A DNA stretch of 64,000 bases. Origin: Pseudoruegeria sp. SK021. Lineage in GTDB: Bacteria; Pseudomonadota; Alphaproteobacteria; Rhodobacterales; Rhodobacteraceae. Of the stretch, positions 57,138-64,000 are shown piece by piece. Every line of letters starts with the position of its first letter. The first letter of the stretch is position 1. The position numbers and the translations under genes are program-made. The DNA is taken from the NCBI RefSeq assembly GCF_002119405.1, contig NZ_MTBG01000001.1:248001-312000 (forward strand), given 5' to 3'. Below the pieces are notes generated by a model that was not told the DNA's origin, searched no databases, and was given only the letters and a program-made list of their open reading frames with translations.

Positions 57138-58421
57138 ATGACTTCGTTCAGAAAATTGCTCATCGGCGCCAGCCTCGGCGCGACCCTCTTGTCCTCCACC
57201 GCCCTCGCGGCCTCCGAAGACGGCCCGATCAAGGTCGGCGTCCTGCACTCCTTGTCAGGCACCATGGCGATCTCGGAAACCACGCTCAAGGACGCGGTCC
57301 TGATGCTGATCGACGAGCAAAATAAAAAGGGCGGCATCGACGGGCGCATGCTGGAAGCCGTGGTCGTCGACCCGGCCTCTGATTGGCCGCTCTTTGCCGA
57401 AAAGGCCCGCGAACTGATTGAAGCCAACGAGGTGGACGTCGTCTTCGGCTGCTGGACCTCGGTGTCGCGCAAATCGGTGCTGCCGGTGTTCGAAGAACTG
57501 AACTCGATCCTGTTCTACCCGGTGCAGTACGAGGGCGAAGAAAGCCAGTATAACGTCTTCTACACCGGCGCCGCGCCGAACCAGCAGGCGATCCCCGCCG
57601 TGGATTACCTGATGGCGAACGAAGGCGTTGAACGCTGGGTGCTGGCCGGAACCGACTATGTCTATCCCCGCACCACCAACAAGATCCTCGAAGCCTACCT
57701 GATGGACCAAGGCGTCGCCGCCGAAGACATCATGGTCAACTACACCCCGTTCGGACATTCCGATTGGCAGACCATCGTCTCGGACATCAAGACCTTCGGT
57801 TCGGCGGGCAAGAAAACCGCAGTAGTCTCGACCATCAATGGCGATGCCAACGTGCCGTTCTACAAAGAACTGGGCAACCAAGGCATTGAGGCCACCGATA
57901 TTCCCGTCGTCGCCTTCTCGGTTGGCGAAGAAGAACTGGCCGGTCTCGACACCACCCCACTGGTCGGCCACCTCGCCGCGTGGAACTACTTCATGTCGGT
58001 GGACAGCCCCGAGAACGACGCGTTCATCGACACATGGCTGGACTTCACCGGCAATGACGACAGCGTCACCAATGACCCGATGGAAGCCACCTATATCGGC
58101 TTCAACATGTGGGTGAAGGCAGTCGAAGAAGCCGGCACCACCGATCCCGACGCTGTCATCGCTGCCCTGCCGGGTATCGAAGTGCCGAACCTGACCGGTG
58201 GCACCTCGGTCATGCTGCCGAACCACCACATCACCAAACCGGTTCTGGTTGGCGAAATTCAGGACGATGGCCAGTTCAGCGTCGTTTGGGAAACCGATGG
58301 CCTTGTCGCCGGTGACGCATGGTCCGACTTCCTGCCAGAAAGCGCCGTGCTGACCTCGGATTGGGTCGATCTGAAATGCGGCAACTACAACACCCAGACC
58401 GAGACCTGCGGCGGCTCCTGA
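57138..58421 (+). CDS. urtA: Urea ABC transporter substrate-binding protein
   Basis: A 427-residue periplasmic receptor with a signal peptide (ending TALAAS). KVGVLHSLSGTMAISETTLKDAVLM, WTSVSRKSVLPVFEELNSILFYPVQYEGEE and VYPRTTNKI are hallmark UrtA blocks separating it from branched-chain amino acid receptors. It captures urea for UrtBCDE encoded downstream. The start is ATG at 57138. Two cysteines near the C-terminus (KCGN, ETCG) probably form a disulfide. Confidence 0.96.
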   Translation: MTSFRKLLIGASLGATLLSSTALAASEDGPIKVGVLHSLSGTMAISETTLKDAVLMLIDEQNKKGGIDGRMLEAVVVDPASDWPLFAEKARELIEANEVDVVFGCWTSVSRKSVLPVFEELNSILFYPVQYEGEESQYNVFYTGAAPNQQAIPAVDYLMANEGVERWVLAGTDYVYPRTTNKILEAYLMDQGVAAEDIMVNYTPFGHSDWQTIVSDIKTFGSAGKKTAVVSTINGDANVPFYKELGNQGIEATDIPVVAFSVGEEELAGLDTTPLVGHLAAWNYFMSVDSPENDAFIDTWLDFTGNDDSVTNDPMEATYIGFNMWVKAVEEAGTTDPDAVIAALPGIEVPNLTGGTSVMLPNHHITKPVLVGEIQDDGQFSVVWETDGLVAGDAWSDFLPESAVLTSDWVDLKCGNYNTQTETCGGS

Positions 58422-58508
58422 TCGCGCCACGTCTCAGCCTTGCGGCGGCGCCCCTTCGGGGGGGCCGCCCTACCGGACGCCCCATTCCCCCGTCCCGCCG
58501 GAGTTTCC

Positions 58509-60122
58509 ATGACCCATTTGCGTTCCTATCTGTTCACCGTGCTCACCTGTGTGGCCGGGCTGCTGGCCACCATGGCCACGGCTCAGGATTTTGACGCGCT
58601 GGTCGCCTCCCTTCCGGACGGAAATTTTGACGACCGCGCCGCTGTCGTCGGCCAGATTGCCGCCTCTGGCGATGACCGCGCCGTTGGCCTGCTCGAAGCC
58701 CTCAGCGACGGGGAATTGCAGGTTCTGAAATCCGATGGCCGCCTTGTCATCGTCACCGACGTCAAAGGCGTGGACATCGCCGCCGACGCCCTGACCGGCG
58801 CGGAAGCCGGCGTCGTGCCGCGTCGCGGCGCCAGCGCCATCCGGGTCAATAACAGCCTGCGCCGGACCATCGGTGCTGCCATCGGCATCCTGACCCTGTC
58901 CAGCCCCGATCCCGCCCGCCGCCTGACCGCGGCCGAGGCCGCCTTCCGCGCCCCGGACCCAGACCAGCTAGACCTGTTGCAAACCGCAATCTTGGACGAA
59001 ACCGACCCCCGGGTCAGCGCCGCCTTAAAAAGTGCCATCGCCGCGACCACGCTGGCGGGCGACAGCACCGTCGCCGACAAATTGGCGGCAATCGCCATCC
59101 TCAAGACCCAAGCCAATCAAGCCGCGCTTGGCATCCTGACCCCATTGGTCGCCGCCCCCGATGCCCAGATTGCCGCCGCCGCCGCCGATGCCGTCGATCA
59201 GATCGAACGCACGCAAAAACTGTGGTCTGGGGCGCAGAACGTCCTTTTCGGCATCTCGCTTGGCTCGGTCCTGCTGCTGGCCGCGATTGGTCTGGCCATC
59301 ACCTTCGGCGTCATGGGGGTCATCAACATGGCCCATGGCGAGTTGGTGATGATCGGGGCCTACACCACCTTCGCGGTACAAGAGGTCATCCGAAATTCCT
59401 TTCCCTTCCTTTTCGACTGGTCCCTGCTAATCGCCGCCCCCCTCGCCTTCCTGATGGCCGGTGCGGTTGGCGTGGCCATTGAACGCGGCTGTGTCCGCTT
59501 CCTCTATGGCCGTCCGCTGGAAACCCTGCTGGCCACATGGGGGGTCAGCCTGATCCTGCAACAGACCGTGCGCTCGATCTTCGGCCCCAACAACCGCGAG
59601 GTCGGCAACCCAAGCTGGATGTCCGGCGCCTTCGACATCGGCCACCTGACCATCACCTATAACCGCCTGTGGATTTTCGTCTTCGCACTGGCCGTCTTCG
59701 CCATTTTGCTCTTCGTGATGAAGAAAACCCCGATCGGCCTGCAAATGCGCGCCGTGACCCAGAACCGCGCCATGGCCGCCAGCATGGGCATCCGGACCGG
59801 CTGGGTCGATGCCATGACCTTTGGCCTTGGGGCCGGGATTGCCGGTCTGGCCGGGGTCGCCCTCAGCCAGATCGACAACGTCTCGCCCAACTTGGGCCAA
59901 AGCTACATCGTCGACAGCTTCATGGTCGTGGTCTTCGGCGGCGCGGGCAATATCTGGGGCACCCTTGCCGGGGCGTTTTCCATCGGCATCGCCAACAAGT
60001 TTCTCGAACCCTATTCCGGCGCCGTCCTGGCTAAGATCATCGTGCTGGTCTGCATCATCCTGTTCATTCAGAAGCGTCCGCGCGGCCTGTTCGCCGTCAA
60101 GGGCCGGGCGGTAGACGGATGA
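58509..60122 (+). CDS. urtB: Urea ABC transporter permease UrtB
   Basis: A 537-residue permease. A signal-like N-terminus is followed by a ~210-residue helical periplasmic domain (repeats resembling HEAT units) that distinguishes UrtB from LivH. The membrane part begins near residue 245 and includes VMGVINMAHGELVMIGAYTT and FGGAGNIWGTLAGAFSIG. The start is ATG at 58509 with GGAG upstream. It precedes urtC after a 97-bp gap that contains the 11-bp repeat array. Confidence 0.95.
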   Translation: MTHLRSYLFTVLTCVAGLLATMATAQDFDALVASLPDGNFDDRAAVVGQIAASGDDRAVGLLEALSDGELQVLKSDGRLVIVTDVKGVDIAADALTGAEAGVVPRRGASAIRVNNSLRRTIGAAIGILTLSSPDPARRLTAAEAAFRAPDPDQLDLLQTAILDETDPRVSAALKSAIAATTLAGDSTVADKLAAIAILKTQANQAALGILTPLVAAPDAQIAAAAADAVDQIERTQKLWSGAQNVLFGISLGSVLLLAAIGLAITFGVMGVINMAHGELVMIGAYTTFAVQEVIRNSFPFLFDWSLLIAAPLAFLMAGAVGVAIERGCVRFLYGRPLETLLATWGVSLILQQTVRSIFGPNNREVGNPSWMSGAFDIGHLTITYNRLWIFVFALAVFAILLFVMKKTPIGLQMRAVTQNRAMAASMGIRTGWVDAMTFGLGAGIAGLAGVALSQIDNVSPNLGQSYIVDSFMVVVFGGAGNIWGTLAGAFSIGIANKFLEPYSGAVLAKIIVLVCIILFIQKRPRGLFAVKGRAVDG

Positions 60123-60136
60123 CCCATCCCGCACAG

Positions 60137-60191
60137 GTCCGATACCGGTCCGACGAAAGTCCGATCAAAGTCCGACATAAGTCCGACACCC
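60137..60191. repeat. Five-unit array of GTCCGAY with exact 11-bp period
   Basis: Units begin at 60137, 60148, 60159, 60170 and 60181: GTCCGATACCG, GTCCGACGAAA, GTCCGATCAAA, GTCCGACATAA, GTCCGACACCC. The seven-base word is constant except C/T at base 7, and the linkers vary. It fills most of the 97-bp gap between urtB and urtC, an odd place for a promoter-type element. It matches the array at 11801 in word, period and orientation. Confidence 0.9.
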
Positions 60192-60219
60192 GTTTTTTAC
60201 GATCCGAAGGGGGTTCCAC

Positions 60220-61317
60220 ATGGGCCTGATCGACCGCCGCATGGGCATTTTTCTGGCTGGCCTGTTCATCCTCACCGTCGCCATTCCCGTCGGCAACCTG
60301 CTGATAGATGGCAAGCCTGTCCCCTCCTATCTCGTGAGTTTGTTTGGCAAATATCTGTGCTACGCCCTGCTGGCCGTCGCCTTGGATCTGGTCTGGGGCT
60401 ATTGCGGCATCCTCAGCCTTGGACACGGCGCGTTCTTTGCCTTGGGCGGCTATGCCATGGGCATGCACCTGATGCGCCAAATTGGCGACCGGGGTGTCTA
60501 TGCCAACCCCGATCTGCCTGATTTCATGGTGTTTTTGAACTATTCCGAATTGCCGTGGTTCTGGCATGGCTTCGACATGTTCTGGTTCGCCTGCCTGATG
60601 GTGATGCTGGTGCCGGGGCTGTTGGCCTTCGTCTTCGGCTGGTTCGCCTTCCGCAGCCGCGTCACCGGCGTCTACCTGTCGATCATCACCCAAGCCATGA
60701 CCTATGCCCTGATGCTGGCCTTCTTCCGCAACGAAATGGGCTTTGGCGGCAATAATGGCCTGACCGATTTCAAGGACGTGCTGGGCTTCAACCTGCAATC
60801 AGACAGCACCCGCGCGGGCCTGTTCATCCTGTCAGCCATCGCCTTGGCCGCCGGCCTGCTGATCGCCAAGGCCATCACCAACTCAAAGCTGGGTAAGATC
60901 CTGATTGCGATCCGAGATTCCGAAAGTCGGACCCGGTTCCTTGGCTACCGCGTTGAGGAATACAAGCTGTTCGTCTTTGTGGTCTCGGCAATGATGGCCG
61001 GGGTTGCGGGCGCGCTGTACACACCGCAGGTCGGCATCATCAACCCGGGCGAATTTAGCCCCGCCAACTCCATCGAGATCGTGATCTGGGTGGCCTTGGG
61101 CGGGCGCGGCACGCTGGTCGGTGCGGCCATCGGTGCCTTCCTAGTGGCACTGACCAAGACCCTGCTGACCGGCTGGTTGCCCGAAGCGTGGCTGTTCGCC
61201 CTCGGGGCGCTGTTTATCTTCGTCACCCTGTTCATGCCCACCGGCGTTCTTGGGGTGATCGAATCCACCCTGCGGCGCAAACCCGCCCCCAAACCAACCC
61301 AAGAGGCCTCCGTATGA
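60220..61317 (+). CDS. urtC: Urea ABC transporter permease UrtC
   Basis: A 365-residue LivM-type permease. YALLAVALDLVWGYCGILSLGHGAFFALGGYAMGMHLM is the class signature, with SRVTGVYLSIITQAMTYALMLAFFRNEMGFGGNNGLTDFK and VALGGRGTLVGAAIGAF. The start is ATG at 60220 with GAAGGGGG upstream. Its stop overlaps the urtD start (ATGA). Confidence 0.96.
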   Translation: MGLIDRRMGIFLAGLFILTVAIPVGNLLIDGKPVPSYLVSLFGKYLCYALLAVALDLVWGYCGILSLGHGAFFALGGYAMGMHLMRQIGDRGVYANPDLPDFMVFLNYSELPWFWHGFDMFWFACLMVMLVPGLLAFVFGWFAFRSRVTGVYLSIITQAMTYALMLAFFRNEMGFGGNNGLTDFKDVLGFNLQSDSTRAGLFILSAIALAAGLLIAKAITNSKLGKILIAIRDSESRTRFLGYRVEEYKLFVFVVSAMMAGVAGALYTPQVGIINPGEFSPANSIEIVIWVALGGRGTLVGAAIGAFLVALTKTLLTGWLPEAWLFALGALFIFVTLFMPTGVLGVIESTLRRKPAPKPTQEASV

Positions 61318-62051
61318 GCGTTCAGCTGTCCCTTGATGGCGTTTGCCGCAGTTTCGACGGCTTTAAGGCGATCAACAATCTGTCCCTGACCATCGAGAAG
61401 GGCGAATTGCGCGCGGTCATCGGCCCGAACGGCGCAGGTAAGACCACGATGATGGACATCATCACCGGCAAGACCCGCCCGGATGAAGGCGAGGTCCTGT
61501 GGAACCAGACCGTCGACCTGACCAAGACCGACGAGGCCGGCTCGGCCCGGCTGGGCATCGGCCGCAAGTTTCAAAAACCCACCGTGTTTGAAACCCAGTC
61601 CGTCAAGACCAACATCGCCCTGTCGCTGAAGGAGCCGCGCACGATCTGGGCGACGTTGTTCCACCGCTCCAGCGCCGCCGAAGATGCCCGCATCGCCGAG
61701 CTGTTGGATTTGGTAAAACTGTCCGCCGTCGCCGACTGGATGGCCGGGGATCTCAGCCACGGACAGAAGCAATGGCTAGAGATCGGCATGCTGCTGGCGC
61801 AAGATCCCGAATTGCTGTTGGTGGATGAGCCCGCCGCGGGCATGACCGATGCCGAAACCATGCGCACCGCCGACCTGCTGCGGTCCATTGCGGGCAAGCA
61901 CACGGTCGTGGTGGTCGAACATGACATGGATTTCGTCCGCGCCCTGAACTGCCGGGTAACGGTGCTGCATCAGGGCCATGTGCTGGCCGAAGGGTCGCTG
62001 GACCACGTCTCGGCCAATGAACAAGTCATCGAAGTCTATCTGGGGCGCTAA
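61314..62051 (+). CDS. urtD: Urea ABC transporter ATPase UrtD
   Basis: A 245-residue ATPase: Walker A GPNGAGKTT, GIGRKFQKPTVFE as in LivG/UrtD, signature LSHGQKQWLEIGM, Walker B LLLVDEP and H loop VEHDMDFV. The SHGQKQWLEIG signature is typical of UrtD rather than LivG. It pairs with UrtE. Confidence 0.96.
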   Translation: MSVQLSLDGVCRSFDGFKAINNLSLTIEKGELRAVIGPNGAGKTTMMDIITGKTRPDEGEVLWNQTVDLTKTDEAGSARLGIGRKFQKPTVFETQSVKTNIALSLKEPRTIWATLFHRSSAAEDARIAELLDLVKLSAVADWMAGDLSHGQKQWLEIGMLLAQDPELLLVDEPAAGMTDAETMRTADLLRSIAGKHTVVVVEHDMDFVRALNCRVTVLHQGHVLAEGSLDHVSANEQVIEVYLGR

Positions 62052-62054
62052 TCA

Positions 62055-62750
62055 ATGTTGAGTGTTGAAAACGTAGACCTGCATTATGGCGCGGCACAGG
62101 CGCTGCGGTCGGTGTCCCTCACCGCCGAGCCCGGCAAGGTCACAACCGTCCTCGGCCGCAACGGCGTCGGGAAAACCACCCTGTTGCGGGCCATTGTCGG
62201 GCGCAATCAGATTTCTGGTGGCCAGATTGCATGGAACGGGTCGGATCTGGGCCGATCCAAGCCCGATGCCCGCGCCCGCGCTGGCATTGCCTCGGTGCCG
62301 CAAGGCCGCGAGATTTTCCCCCTGCTGTCGGTTCAAGAAAACCTGGAAACCGGCTTTGGCATGTTGCCCCGGTCCGAACGCTATGTGCCGTCAGAAGTGT
62401 TCGACCTGTTTCCCGTCCTCAAGCAAATGCTGGGCCGTCGCGGCGGCGACCTGTCGGGCGGCCAGCAACAGCAACTGGCCATTGGCCGGGCCATGGTGAT
62501 GCGCCCGTCCCTGCTGGTTCTGGACGAGCCAACCGAGGGCATCCAACCGTCGATCATTCAGGATATTGGTCGGGCGATCAGCTATCTGCGCAATCGCGGC
62601 GACATGGCCATCCTGTTGGTCGAGCAATATTACGACTTCGCCCGCGATCTTTGCGACACGTTCCACGTCATGGACCGGGGCCAGATCGTCAAATCCGGCA
62701 CCCGCGCCGAAATGGTCGATGACGAGGTGCGCGCCCTGCTCACCGTCTAA
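62055..62750 (+). CDS. urtE: Urea ABC transporter ATPase UrtE
   Basis: A 231-residue ATPase with Walker A GRNGVGKTT, GIASVPQGREIFPLLSVQENLETG, signature LSGGQQQQLAIGRAM, and DEPTEGIQPSIIQDIGRAI, all in the UrtE pattern. It starts 3 bp after urtD. The operon ends here; urease genes, which often follow, do not lie in this window. Confidence 0.96.
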   Translation: MLSVENVDLHYGAAQALRSVSLTAEPGKVTTVLGRNGVGKTTLLRAIVGRNQISGGQIAWNGSDLGRSKPDARARAGIASVPQGREIFPLLSVQENLETGFGMLPRSERYVPSEVFDLFPVLKQMLGRRGGDLSGGQQQQLAIGRAMVMRPSLLVLDEPTEGIQPSIIQDIGRAISYLRNRGDMAILLVEQYYDFARDLCDTFHVMDRGQIVKSGTRAEMVDDEVRALLTV

Positions 62751-62863
62751 GCGTGCGCAGAACGGGTCCTGACGGATGAACCCTGCCGCCCTTCTGGCTC
62801 GGTCAGGCCTTGGCCTCATCGACAGAAGGACGGAATAGAGAACTATAAAATCATCGGTCCGGC

Positions 62864-63784
62864 TTAATATTTCTTGGGCACATACAATTCCGGCGGCAGC
62901 ACGGCGCGTTCATATTCGGTGTTGTGCACCCGGTCGGGCAAGGTGACCTCTTCTTGCGGCACCGGCTCATAGGGGATCTGACTCAGCAGGTGGTCGATGC
63001 AGTTCAGGCGCGCCCGCTTCTTGTCGTTGCCTTCAACGATATACCACGGCGCTTCGGGAATATTGGTCCGGGCAAAGGTTTCTTCCTTGGCCTTGGTATA
63101 ATCTTCCCACCGCACCCGACTTTCCAGATCCATCGGTGACAGTTTCCACTGTTTCATCGGATCGTGGATCCGCATCTGAAACCGCATCTGCTGTTCTTCG
63201 TCGGTGATCGAGAACCAGTATTTCACCAGCCGGATCCCCGACCGCACCAGCATCCGTTCAAATTCCGGCACGTCATTGAAAAATTGTTCGACTTGATCTT
63301 CGTTGGCAAAGCCCATCACCCGCTCCACGCCCGAGCGGTTGTACCACGAGCGGTCGAACAGAACGATCTCGCCCCCGGCGGGCAGGTGCGGCACGTAACG
63401 CTGAAAATACCACTGGCTTTTCTCGCGCTCGCTGGGCGCAGGCAGGGCAACCACCCGGCACACCCTTGGGTTCAACCGCTGGGTAATCCGTTTGATCACC
63501 CCGCCCTTCCCGGCCGAATCGCGCCCTTCAAAGACCACCACGACCTTTTCGCCGGTATGCTCAACCCAATCCTGTAGCTTGATCAGTTCCGATTGCAGAT
63601 ACAGCAGTTTTTGAAAATAATCGTGGCGTTCCAGCGATGGCGGATGCGCCCGGCGATAGATTTTGCGGATCTCCATCGACAGCGCCGGTTCCGACAGCTC
63701 CAACTCGAAATCTTCGTCCAGCGTATCCGCCAGCTCGGCCGCCAGCCAATCCTTGCCAAATTCGGGGGTGTGGTCTTCGGCCAT
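62864..63784 (-). CDS. ppk2: Polyphosphate kinase 2
   Basis: A 306-residue PPK2 enzyme. Walker A GRDSAGKGGVIKRI, Walker B VLFDRSWYNRSGVERVMGF and the lid region around RMLVRSGIRLVKYWFSITDEEQQMRF are intact. The size and single domain fit class I, which reversibly transfers phosphate between polyphosphate and nucleoside di/triphosphates. The start is ATG at 63784 with GGAGCG upstream. It is monocistronic and divergent from nothing obvious. Confidence 0.94.
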   Translation of the reverse strand: MAEDHTPEFGKDWLAAELADTLDEDFELELSEPALSMEIRKIYRRAHPPSLERHDYFQKLLYLQSELIKLQDWVEHTGEKVVVVFEGRDSAGKGGVIKRITQRLNPRVCRVVALPAPSEREKSQWYFQRYVPHLPAGGEIVLFDRSWYNRSGVERVMGFANEDQVEQFFNDVPEFERMLVRSGIRLVKYWFSITDEEQQMRFQMRIHDPMKQWKLSPMDLESRVRWEDYTKAKEETFARTNIPEAPWYIVEGNDKKRARLNCIDHLLSQIPYEPVPQEEVTLPDRVHNTEYERAVLPPELYVPKKY

Positions 63785-63886
63785 GGGGCGCTCCTTCGGA
63801 CTGCGGTCACAATCAATTTGGACTCAATGGCGAACTATCCCGCGCACGTAACGGTTTTGCAAAGGGCTTTTGCGCTGACTGCTGGC

Positions 63887-64000
63887 TCAGCCCTCCCGCC
63901 AGTCAAAGAAACCCGGATGCGCCCGCGCCAACAACCCCGCAGCCAATGACCGCCCCAGTTCGGCGCCGTCCTCGATCGGGGCGCTGGCCATATCCGACAA
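63887..64000 (-). CDS. hemC: C-terminal fragment, probable hydroxymethylbilane synthase
   Basis: Only the last 37 codons are in the window, ending at a TGA (63887-63889). The frame reads ...LSDMASAPIEDGAELGRSLAAGLL and ends HPGFFDWREG. The ELG...LLARAHPGFFDW pattern resembles the end of alphaproteobacterial HemC, which polymerises porphobilinogen in haem synthesis. The match is to a short variable tail, so the call is tentative. Confidence 0.5.
   Translation of the reverse strand: MSDMASAPIEDGAELGRSLAAGLLARAHPGFFDWREG

Overview
The window looks like chromosomal DNA of a Rhodobacterales (Roseobacter-group) alphaproteobacterium. This rests on the high-GC coding, the MipZ division-site ATPase, the rpmH-rnpA-yidD order, the glnB-glnA pair behind an NAD(P)H-hydrate repair gene, the Pcm-like/TolC pair, TRAP-TAXI transport, and several small proteins I associate with that order (the DUF4329-like protein and a 104-residue DUF6280-like protein). 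These are family recognitions by eye, not database results. I see no phage, insertion sequence, CRISPR array or plasmid module.

Layout. 0.1-7 kb: mipZ, an AI-2E/PerM-type permease, a TRAP-TAXI transporter (receptor, fused permease, translationally coupled Usp) and a DUF2059 protein. 7-13 kb: a secreted JAMM-like DUF4329 protein coupled to an orphan oligopeptide-type binding protein, a long-tailed DEAD-box helicase, and yidD-rnpA-rpmH. 13-16.7 kb: TVP38-type membrane protein, a disulfide-oxidoreductase-like flavoprotein and an orphan histidine kinase, then tRNA-Arg. 17-21.7 kb: LysR regulator divergent from mmsA, a second LysR, and a leucine/valine-type dehydrogenase. 21.8-25.3 kb: an apparently complete glucosylglycerol (compatible solute) cassette: glycerol-3-phosphate dehydrogenase, HAD phosphatase, glucosylglycerol-phosphate synthase. 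25.3-32.9 kb: xylose regulon (ROK repressor, xylF-xylH-xylG-xylB-xylA). 32.9-39.8 kb: efp, a small conserved protein, cobQ, tolC and a Pcm-like gene, patatin plus acetoacetate decarboxylase. 39.9-45 kb: tRNA-Leu, a frameshifted small membrane-protein gene, nnrD without its usual epimerase domain, glnB-glnA, an RhlE-like helicase. 45-54.4 kb: alpha/beta-hydrolase-OsmC fusion, second patatin, uvrA, a Gly/Ala-rich hydrophobic protein, NAD+ synthetase, an exported 18-unit MORN protein. 54.6-64 kb: Usp, BCCT carrier, urea importer urtABCDE, PPK2 and the end of a probable hemC.

Two themes recur. One is osmotic and nutrient adaptation: glucosylglycerol synthesis, BCCT uptake, TRAP, urea and xylose import, PII/GlnA nitrogen assimilation, PPK2. 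The other is a non-coding signal, GTCCGAC. It forms two arrays with an exact 11-bp period in intergenic DNA (11801-11844 and 60137-60191), a 9-bp hairpin at 9360-9383, and a single inverted copy at 12977. These arrays are the best candidate here for something undescribed. The split glucosylglycerol cassette with a dedicated gpsA, and the TVP38/flavoprotein/kinase operon, are the most interesting protein-level arrangements.
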